Origin: Bacteroidota bacterium
GTDB taxonomy: Bacteria > Bacteroidota > Bacteroidia > Chitinophagales > Chitinophagaceae
DNA length: 64,000 bases
Direction: 5' to 3'
Assembly (NCBI GenBank): GCA_023386045.1
Contig: JAEWKK010000003.1
Span: forward strand, 1 to 64,000
Part shown: one piece after another, positions 9,401 to 17,600 of the stretch
How the letters are laid out: each line of letters starts with the position of its first letter
How positions within the stretch are numbered: position 1 is the first letter of the stretch
The notes under the pieces: model-generated
What the model was told of the DNA's origin: nothing
Database searches by the model: none
Seen by the model: the letters and a program-made list of their open reading frames with translations, nothing else
Translations under genes and position numbers: made by a program

Positions 9401-10923
9401 ATATTCGAAGAGAGGGCGAGCTAGAGAGTTTCTCACCTTTCTGGACATTTACAGATTCATTATTACTTCCACAGGCTGATACGACCAAGTGGGTTTGGAA
9501 TAGTGCCTCGTCGTTGTACAGTAAAAAAGGTTTTGAAATAGAAAATTATGATCCTTTAGGAAGGTATAATGCGGGTCTGTATGGATATAACGGCACGCTT
9601 CCCGTGGCGGTGGCCCAAAATAGCCGCTTTCGAGAAATCATGTACGATGGATTTGAGGACTATGGGTATAAATCTGAAGTATGCAGTTTGTGCGAAACTC
9701 CCAAAGAAATTGATTTTGTAAAAAACAACAGTAATGTGTGGCTGACGGATACTGTAAGTCATACGGGCCTTTATAGTTTAAAGGTAACAGCGGGTTCTCA
9801 AGCCGGTATTACTGTTCCTGTAGTTCTGGACGATACAACTATGCAGATATCTTCCAGCATTGATACTTCGACTGTTTACGGGACAGTATACCATGCTCAA
9901 GGAACTGGGCTTGCATTCAGACCTGAAGGTTTTAATACCAGTAACAATCCTTGTCCCATTGTACCTGGAAATTTTACTGGTTTCGACATCATTACTGCAA
10001 ATAATATTAACTTTTATTGGGGCAGTGGATCACCTCATCCTAGCATATGCAGTGATTGGTTTGGTGCTAAGTTGGAGGGACACATTCAGGTGCCGTATAC
10101 GGATAATTACACCTTCTATGGCCTAACGGATGGGGGCTTTGAGGTAAATATAGATGGGCAAATGGTAGTAGTGGCGTTTTCCCGCAACGAAGAAGTGAAG
10201 GGTAACCCTATTTACCTTGAGGCGGGCAAACTCTATCCTATTACCTCGCGATTTATGCATTACACTGGCAATACAGCCCAGGTTCGACTTCGCTGGTCTC
10301 GGTCCATGCAACCTCACATTATAGAAGTGGTGCCTTTAAACTTTTTATCGAATTCAAGATTTGTTTTAAATCCAATTGATTCTACCACCAATGTCCCGAG
10401 CTCTTGTATAAGCGCAAATCCGGTTAAGCCACAGAACTTCATTCGACCAAATTTTTCGCCCACCTATGGTAGTAAAGTCATTGTAAGTGCCTGGGTAAGG
10501 ATGGACGGCAATGATTGTAATACCGCTCCAGCTCTGGACAGTGTTATAAGACTAACAAACCATCAAACCTGGAATAGTCAGGTGCACTATTTTTTAAGAA
10601 AAACTGGGGTAAGGATTGAAGGTTGGCAGCGATATGAAACTGTAATCACTTTGTTGAATGCGGCGGAATTATCAATTACTGCCATTGCACCTGATGAAAG
10701 AAACATTTTCGTGGATGACATAAGGGTGCAGCCTTTTAATAGCGCAATGAAAAGCTATGCCTACAATCCCATCAACCTGCAATTGATGGCAGAGCAGGAT
10801 GAAAACAATTACGCGACATTTTATGAATATGACGATGATGGAACGCTTATCCGGGTCAAAAAAGAAACAGAGCGTGGTGTAATGACAATTAAAGAAAGCA
10901 GAAGTGCCTTACTTAAAAAATAA
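3439..10923 (+). CDS. Giant exported SpvB/TcB-like protein with DNRLRE-like and PA14 domains
   Basis: The ATG at 3439 was chosen because it opens a signal peptide (MIQQIATRHQKK, a hydrophobic stretch, then NALAAQ). The 49 upstream codons overlap the previous gene. The product is about 2495 aa. Residues about 100-170 carry a SpvB/TcB-like start (VDLFSGDFSYNIPLMDVGG, then GLGWNINPGTISRSVRG), followed by long beta-rich sequence. A DNRLRE-like domain lies at about 1740-1935, and a PA14 carbohydrate-binding type domain at about 2165-2290 (GHIQVPYTDNYTFYGLTDGG). The end (YEYDDDGTLIRVKKETERG) resembles a YD repeat. It precedes the Rhs gene as tcB precedes tcC, so it may form part of the same shell. 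This is inference from order and motif likeness. Confidence 0.75.
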   Translation: MIQQIATRHQKKIALSFFFLFYLEIVLPNIKNALAAQSQCSTLHYNWGNSSGEGKPDLFKSASKNIQQFQVANFTGEVLAPDDAPVTEGPGQPEMSSFQSVNSNDMVDLFSGDFSYNIPLMDVGGYPLNIHYSGGISMDQEASWVGLGWNINPGTISRSVRGMPDDFNGTDTIEKTQSVKVNRTAGVTVGADFEVLGLPTKEDLAQGDSSEGPVKVSVGASLGVYHNTYNGWGTEFGVNASISAGVKGFGSLTGNLGLNSNTQSGVTVSPSLSVNLNKEDKVGRGDISLGLSTGYNTRSGISAMQLNTSFRMYKKYQDEKQKEKYLPGSISHPVAVISFAKPSYTPSIGMPYTSTSYTFRGKLGTTSWGLHPSAFVEGYVSKQEIKPEDKVQRKPAVGYLYYLSSNDNVNTLLDYNQDRDAAYVPSKTPNIAIPQFTYDAYSISGEGTGGMFRPYRGDLGFVRDNYMKTKSGSDKLSVDLGFGYIFHGGVDFAFTNSYSENNPWLADNEMAKFLKFRDVDTTYEPVYFRNPGEKTVNSDAYYNAIGDDELIRVRLSGKRESVKAGSSFMKFRNGQYTGEINVNTPIVKSKRDKRTQVISYLNAQEASIFGLDREIKSFKENSIPGLSCEDTTSVIPRVDGTVRKKHHLSQINVLNGDGRRYVYGLPAYNFEQRDVSFSVDRETNNANLDKGVAEYTAGSDNSTVNNKGKEGYFSKEIVPAHAHSFLLTAILSPDYADLKNDGVTEDDMGDAVKFNYSRVYGEEGNRFKWRTPHDASKANYNEGLKSYSRDDKGTYIYGEKEMWYLNSVESKTMVAVFTLANDREDVFSVLGENGGLDVSRKARRLKEINLYVKADLVKKGIKARPVKTVHFEYDYSLCKGVAGVSTKGKLTLKSIWFSYNGNNKGQLNPYSFNYHSFNPDYNPKFYDRWGNYKDPATNPKAGMPNADYPYAEQDSARAAQYASAWMLNEIKLPSGGKIKVTYEGDDYGYVQNKRATQLFKIVGVAESGLSFAGNKLYEAPSSQGTNNDKYFVIVKSSVALQSKTDLYERFLKGNDWIYFKLAVKVPTDTWGGGIEYVPVYAQVADYGLVSPNKFWLKLKAVEGQSPLSRAALEFLRLNLPSKAYPKSEPGDDMNVWDIINMMGTSIKDLVTATKSYNTKVRTAGYCREIDTSQTFVRLNNPTLKKYGGGYRVKRVEVYDNWKNMTGQKESVYGQEYQYNKVERINGKEMLTTSGVASYEPMIGAEENPFRTPIPYAEQIAPGAPVNHLYSEQPFGEANFPSASVGYSRVRVRTINAKAKSANGWQETEFFTTKEFPTLVENTIIDEDAKEMYKPKLANFLRINAKNWVTLSQGFKIELNDMNGKVRSQSSYAETDSLKPISFVRNYYKVDNDTAYQQHLNNQVWTVDSVNGKVNLNGTVGKDIEVMVELREQNSHTISGDYGVNIDYAQAGPFPWILPTNIPFPQKEHVRYRSVAVVKIIQRYGILDSVVAMDKGSIVTTKNLLYDGETGEVVLSRTNNEFKDPIYNFSYPAHWAYSGMGMAYQNIDAVFKNLKLIEGKLYYGGQSTIPYPVQRFFESGDEVLLMATIRSRQSGANCLQFAIDPIDQPKPKVVPMRAWVMDASKGKEGDTGLYFIDGEGNPLTLEVNYLRIIRSGYRNLLDASVGSIVSMGNPVQNQGGSYSLVFDENTMVINTSAVTYKDIWKTEKFTYPRDTIFKVYHNYSKVLSPVEVVNKKYNTRHSESSTTLNAKNVIAAYDYEKNNSNCHKAIFTKSLLNFDFSEIPSDAIVLSATMSFKGRKPKDMGPKQQLCGNYSYPWQNAADYHMGVSKSFLRRVTNSWNASTPYEGVVSTNTNQVEFGSSIYSNVSCAALIQDVIDNQNYGLSLELDNYSHNGAKINFLSFCAINETNINCTGSGGSGAMDCDCTAPVLVINYKSLDDSIANRCRVLGEDSVINPYRIGLLGNWRVDRAYTFYSDRKESDASISGSNIRREGELESFSPFWTFTDSLLLPQADTTKWVWNSASSLYSKKGFEIENYDPLGRYNAGLYGYNGTLPVAVAQNSRFREIMYDGFEDYGYKSEVCSLCETPKEIDFVKNNSNVWLTDTVSHTGLYSLKVTAGSQAGITVPVVLDDTTMQISSSIDTSTVYGTVYHAQGTGLAFRPEGFNTSNNPCPIVPGNFTGFDIITANNINFYWGSGSPHPSICSDWFGAKLEGHIQVPYTDNYTFYGLTDGGFEVNIDGQMVVVAFSRNEEVKGNPIYLEAGKLYPITSRFMHYTGNTAQVRLRWSRSMQPHIIEVVPLNFLSNSRFVLNPIDSTTNVPSSCISANPVKPQNFIRPNFSPTYGSKVIVSAWVRMDGNDCNTAPALDSVIRLTNHQTWNSQVHYFLRKTGVRIEGWQRYETVITLLNAAELSITAIAPDERNIFVDDIRVQPFNSAMKSYAYNPINLQLMAEQDENNYATFYEYDDDGTLIRVKKETERGVMTIKESRSALLKK

Positions 10924-10944
10924 AAACGACTTAAAAAACTTGTT

Positions 10945-11649
10945 ATGATAAAAAGAATGTTGCTAATGCTTTTGTTAGCAAAGGTTTCTATGGCAAGCCA
11001 GGCTCAACCCAATGATGGCGGTTTTCTACTATTAGAAATTCAGAAGATTTCAGAAGTTTTCAAAAACAAGCCAAATCTGAGTTGTTCTCTGACATATACT
11101 TATGCAGATAGTCTTACCCCGGGTAGTCCCATTGAGACGATTAACGGCCAAATGAAAATTAGTAATAACAAAAGCTGGACCTTGCTTGGCACCACCGAAA
11201 TAATTGATGGAAGCCAGTACAATTTAGCGTTGTATCATGACGATAGCACTATGGTCATAAATAATAAAAAAAGTTATGAGACAATTATGCGGATGCCTTT
11301 TATGGACACGAGCTTTCAAAATAACAGCATTGCTTCTTTTGCGACCACTCCTATTGCAAGTCCATTAAAGCAAATTAGCATTCTATTTAAGCCCGGATTG
11401 GGGTATAGCAAGTATACTATCACCTTCGATATGCAGACCTGGGAGACACAAAGCATTCAATATTTTGTAAAGGACCCTTTGTTAACCAGTGGAACAGCTG
11501 TGATTACATTAACAATAACTAATTACGATGCGGTAACTCCTATCAGCCAGGATTTATTTAATGAATGGAAATATTTCCATTTTTCTAATGGTGGATTTTT
11601 GACAAACCCGCCTTATTCCTATTTCACCTTATACAACTTTAGCCTTTAA
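10945..11649 (+). CDS. Small exported protein, possible LolA-like fold
   Basis: This 234-aa protein has a signal peptide (MIKRMLLMLLLAKVSMASQAQ). The mature part alternates short beta strands (LSCSLTYTYADS, GQMKISNNKSWTLLG, YNLALYHDDSTMVINNKKS), a pattern like the open barrel of LolA/LolB carriers. No certain family assignment can be made by eye. It sits 21 bp after the giant protein gene and 17 bp before the rhs gene, so it is made with both. A periplasmic chaperone or carrier role for one of the large proteins would fit the context but is not shown by sequence. Confidence 0.65.
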   Translation: MIKRMLLMLLLAKVSMASQAQPNDGGFLLLEIQKISEVFKNKPNLSCSLTYTYADSLTPGSPIETINGQMKISNNKSWTLLGTTEIIDGSQYNLALYHDDSTMVINNKKSYETIMRMPFMDTSFQNNSIASFATTPIASPLKQISILFKPGLGYSKYTITFDMQTWETQSIQYFVKDPLLTSGTAVITLTITNYDAVTPISQDLFNEWKYFHFSNGGFLTNPPYSYFTLYNFSL

Positions 11650-11666
11650 CTAACTGCCAGCGTTTT

Positions 11667-14600
11667 ATGAGAAATAAGATAGCCATCATTAGTTGTGTTT
11701 TACTGCTTTTCGCAGCTCCGCTATTTGCCCAAAAAGAACCAATATACATGGATGTCCTCCTAGGAGATTCTGTTTATACAGGTAATAAACTGGCGGTAAA
11801 GGACTCTGTTTATTTTGATGCATTTTTAAAACCAACTATCAAGCACACTTATTTTATCAACAATATTATTTCGTTGCGTATAAACGAAAGCGTAGATCGC
11901 GTTTTCCCGGATTCTTTTGTGTTGAATGTGAAACTCAAGGTTCGTTATGCTACCTCAGAAACCAGTAGTGATTCTATTCAGGAGAAAATTCTCACGATCG
12001 ATTATTTTAAAAACCGTCAGTATCATGATAAGGCGATCTTTCTTTTTAATGCTTCTCACTATGTTGAAGCGGAGATTCTTCAGATTACTTCTTCCTTTGC
12101 AGATACCTCCGCTATCATCCCTTTGGTTTTGCTCGAAAACAGAATGGTCATTGAGCGAGACTACGTGGTCAACTGCACGAATGATGGCATTGACCCTGTG
12201 CAGTTGGACACCACAACAATCGCATCTGTTGGGGAAATAAAGATATTTTGGACGCCCAATCAGGTGTCTCAAATGTATGATGTGGAGTGGACTTTTATCG
12301 ATAAATCTGCACTTGATAACGGCCGTTATAATAATATACATGGAAATTTAGATCAGGCGCTCATCTTTAAAAACAATGCTTCTCGAATTACGACTAAAGC
12401 CGATAATTGTCTGATACCATTACTATATGATGGGGAAGGAAAATTGTTTTATAGAGTTCGGGGTGCACAGATCGACCAGTTTGGAGAAATCCAAACAACA
12501 ATGTGGAGCTCTGAACTCGATACTTTAGCCTCTCATTGGAGCTACTTCTACATTGGACATGAGACGGAATTAAATTGGCAAGCATCGACCTCTTTTGCTG
12601 AAGAGGGTAAACGTAAATCTGTTGTTCAGTATTTTGATGGAAGCCTGCGTGCGCGTCAAGTGGTAACTCGGGACAATACCACAATGACCACCGTGGTAGC
12701 AGAAACCCTTTATGATAAGCAAGGCCGTCCTACAATACAAATCTTACCCGCGCCAACTCTAAATAAGATCATAGGATACACACCATTATTTAATGTGCGT
12801 GATATGAACAGCGCCGAATACGATAAAGGGGTGTATGATACGCTCTTTTCGACCGACGATTACTGTGCTGCTCAAGCCGATAGTTTTAGTGTAGTGAGTG
12901 GTGCCGCTCAATATTATTCTGAACAAAACCCGCTCTCAGGCCTAGGCTTTCATCAATTTGTGGCTCAGGACAGTGGTTATGTATTTACCCAGACACAGTA
13001 TAGCCAAGATAATACAGGCCGAATCTATAGGCAGAGTGGTGTTGGCAAACAATACCAACTAGGCACAGGTCGGGAAACGAAGTATTATTATGGTACGCCG
13101 GATCAGGAGCATCTAGATGCTTTATTTGGCACAGAGGCCGGTTATGCCTCGCACTATCAGAAAAATATGGTGCGCGACGCCAATGGACAATATAGTGTTT
13201 CCTATGTCGACATGCACGGACGAACCGTTGCAACAGCATTGGCCGGAGCAGCTCCCACACAACTCGACACTATTGCAAGCTACCGCCGTGATTCGCTTGA
13301 AACCATTGAGATGTTATCACCAATTAGTAACATGCTTAATGGCAACAGTATTGAATTTACCAAGACCATTCTGATGACAAAAAGGGATAGCGTATGGTTG
13401 AATTATAGTATGGGTACTGAAGCGCTAACCTTAAAAGATTGCCAGGACAAAAATATTTGCTACAGTTGTCTTTATGACTTAACGATTTCAGTGACAGGTG
13501 AATGTGGAAGTTCGGTTTCCGGTAAAAATGATACTATTATCCGCATCAAAAATTATGCGATGTGGCAAGTAGACACTACTTGTGGAATAGCGCAACCCAT
13601 TAGCGTTACTATTCCATTAATACTGGAGGAGGGAAGCTATAAGATTAATAAAACCCTGCGCATAAGTGAAGAAGGAAGAGATAAATCCCGTGATAGCGTA
13701 TTTCTTCTCCATAATACCTGCAAGACTTATGAGGATTTTTACCAGGAACAATTGCATATTGCTAAAGACAGCATGAGTTGCGCAACAGATTCTGTGGGTA
13801 CTTATCTGTATTTGCACTACCGCGAACAAATGATGGCTGATCTCCATCCACTGACCGGTCAATATGGAGATACCTCACAAACAAGAAATTGCTATTCGAT
13901 TTTTGGCAAAATAATACTTGGAGTTCCGAAACGCTGGTATCATATAGTTGCTGATACAGGGATTTATCGAAACGAGCAAGGACTTCCAGATTCCGTCATA
14001 AATAGTGCAGGTCAGCTCGTACCTCCGCAGCAACTAACACTCGATGAATTTATTTCCAACTTTAAAAGCAGTTGGGCACTGAACCTATTATCACTTCATC
14101 CAGAATATTGCCACTTACAGAAATATGAAGCACTGGCAGCAAGCCATATTTGGGACGAGGATTTTGAAAAAACCCATACTTATCAAGCTGCGGTCATCAA
14201 GGGTTATCTAAATCCCACCAATTCAGCGCTAGTCCCAGCCTCAAACTTTTTAGGTGCTACGGACCCTCTTTATAGTTATTCATTTGGAACCACTGCAAAA
14301 AACCAGATTACTGATTCCTTAATGAAGGCGATGCCACTTTCGCCTGGCAATCCACCTACCTCTTTCGCTACGGCGTGGGGATTAGCCACCGCGATAGCCA
14401 AATGCAGTGATACTTTAAGCGCTGGAGGACTTTGGTATTGGAATCAAACATCTAAAGTGTTTCAAACAAATGACCTTTGTACAGGTGAGTTGGATATGGC
14501 TTGGAGAATATTTAGAGGCATTTATTTGGAGAAAAAAAGAGAATGGATCGACAACTATATCAGAGCGCAATGTACTGCTTATTCTTACCCAACTGTTTGT

Positions 14601-17600
14601 AGACCAGTGTTCCCTCAAAAAGACAGTGTATTGAAAAGCTCGGGCTATGTAGCTGCTGCCTTAGGACAAAATACGTCCACAGGTCAAGCTCAAGCTGATA
14701 GCACATATGCAGCAAATTGCGACGCCTATAAGTCATGGTGGAGGCAACAATTGGGTAATTGCTACACTGAGGCACAAAAAGATGTTCTGGTGGAACAGCT
14801 TGCCATAGTTTGTAAAGAAGGAAGTGACTCTAAACATCCTTATGGCTCCAGTACGGTTAAACCGACAAGCACCCTAACACCTCCATTACGCAGCTTTGAG
14901 ACAGTAGTAAAATTTTATAATACACTATGGGGAATAACTGATCCTACATGTAACGCCTACTTAATTGACAAGCCGGTGCCTTATGATAAGCAGGGACCAA
15001 GCTTAAACCTGGAAGTTTGGAATAAACCAGACAGCTGTTCCTGTCACAAAATCGACAGTTTTTATAATAATTATATACAATACTATGCATTGGATTTTCC
15101 TACGTTCGCTGCTTATCTGAAATTTGAATTAAAAGTTGACATTTCAGCCTCGGACGCTGACTCGCTTCGGAAACTGTGTGATGGTACGATTGACTGTAAA
15201 TTTTTACCTCAGTCGGTTACTCTTCCGAAAGAGCTTCAGTGCGGATATAATTTGCCATCCTGTATCGATTGTTACAAGTTTAGAACAGCAAATGATAGTT
15301 TCCGAACAAAATATCCCAGTATAATACCAACCGTTTTAAGTCCTGACACTCTTCAACAGGTAAAGAACAAGATTTATGAGAACTTCATGAACCAATGGTT
15401 TGGTTTTAATAAACAATGGTATGAATTTGTGCAATATCAAGCCTATTGTGAGTTGTACACGATTCGTCCGACCTGTGATAGTTTGGTCAAATACTGGGCG
15501 GAGTATTTTACAAATCCGGTGCGCCCAGATCCTGGATGCTCTGGTTTTCTTACCTATTTTAATATTCGATTAGGTGTAGAGTATACCAAACCGCAAATTG
15601 ACTCTATTTATTCTAACTGCGGACTGACCATTAACTGGTGTGATACAATTCCTTTATCCACGTCACAGCTAACCACTATTGCTGATCAAATCACCTGTAT
15701 GTGGAATTCGCTGGAACCTCCTGCTGTAGATACCGGGGCCTGCAACATCAGCCCCTGGTTTTTCAATAATGTTGAAGACGGGCAAATCACAGTATACAAT
15801 ACGCGAGCGGCCGTCGATACCTTGATAGAAAATGGGGTGTTTAGAAATGTACACAAACCTGGTGTCGTTGTTCAGGCAGGAAGATTTAAATATAATAGTC
15901 GGCGTGGGTTTAAAGTGCCCAATGAATTTGCATTTGAATTTCGATTAAGTAAAAACCAGCTGGATCAAAACGGCGACCCCTTAATAGATTCACTTCAGAT
16001 CGCCTTTGATAACAGTTCAACTAACCAACCTGGATTTGGTGATGAAAACTGGCGGGTTGTGCTTAGCAGTATCGCCACAGGCGGAAACTATTATGCACGA
16101 GGCGTTACGACACATGCAAGTGAGTTCAATAATTTAGATTTTACCAATTGGCATACTTATAAAATGCAGCTAACGCACGACAGTGTAAAGGTATTCTATG
16201 ATGGAAACCTACTTAAAGGAATGCCGAGAGATGGTAACAGCTATATCTATGCAGCTGGAGGTTTCGATATCATCATTCGTCGAGACTTATCGGATAGCCT
16301 GAAAATGGATTGGTTTAAGCTTTATGGTGAAAATGGTAATCTGATATTTCATGAAGACTTCGACCGCTCTCCAAGTTTGTTCCGAACGCAAGAAGACACT
16401 AATTATTATTTTCCGAAGCCTAATTGCGCCACCTTTATTAAAAACACGTTTAATTCTTTAGCAGGGAAATCCTGGACCACCCAACAAATTATTTATTATG
16501 TGCCTATGGGCTCTAATAATACAGCCTATATCGACGTTCCTTGTATGTGGGACCAAACAGAGTTGCTCTGTAATGACGATAGTTTAACCCAAACCCTGAA
16601 CAATGAGCCTTGCACTGATACGGTTGCAACCGCGATAACAGCAGCCACGCAGCTCTATCAGATTTACAAAGATTCGCTTATTAGTTATTTTAATGAGGCC
16701 TACAACAAAAAATGTCTTAGCGTAGGCTCACAGGAAAGTTTCACTATTACAAAACCTGTGAGTGAGTATCATTATACGCTTTACTATTATGATCTGGCTG
16801 GCAATTTGATTAAAACAGTACCTCCAGAAGGAGTGCATCCACACCGTTCTTCCTCCTTTTTGTCTCAGGTTAAAACAAAAAGAGCAAATGGCGAAGAATT
16901 GACACCGCTACATACGCTAACCACCAGATACCGCTATAATAGTCTTAACCAGGTAGTCAGCCAGCAATCACCGGACGGCGGCAAAAGTGAGTTTTGGTAT
17001 GACAGGCTGGGCAGGCTGGTAGTAAGCCAGAATGCTAAACAACGAAATGAACATAATTACAGTTACACTCGTTACGATGTATTGGGACGGATAAAAGAAG
17101 TGGGTCAAAAGTTTAACAATCCAATCGATCAAGTAATTAGCCGTAATGAAGATCAGTTAAAGGAGTGGATGGAGTTTAGACATTTTGATGTTGATTACAT
17201 GCCCCGGCAAGTGACTTACACAGAATACGACCTTCCTAGTGATTTTTATTCAGTGTATGTGGGACAGACACCATTCAAACAAAGAGAACATACTTTACGC
17301 AACCGTGTAAGCTACACCAGGTATTATGATCTGTTGGATATAAAATTCACTGCTGCAGGCACGGACACGACTTATTTCCCACAATATTATTATTTCAACA
17401 CCGGTATAGAATACAGTTATGACATCCATGGCAATGTAGACACGATGCTCAATGTGGCGTTTGCTGGTACCCTAATGAATAGTTTTGGTAAGAATGCCTA
17501 TAAATATATTGCATACAAATATGACCTGATTTCTGGCAAGGTGAATGAAGTACATTATAATGCGGGTTTTGCCGATGAATTTTACCATCGTTATGAGTAC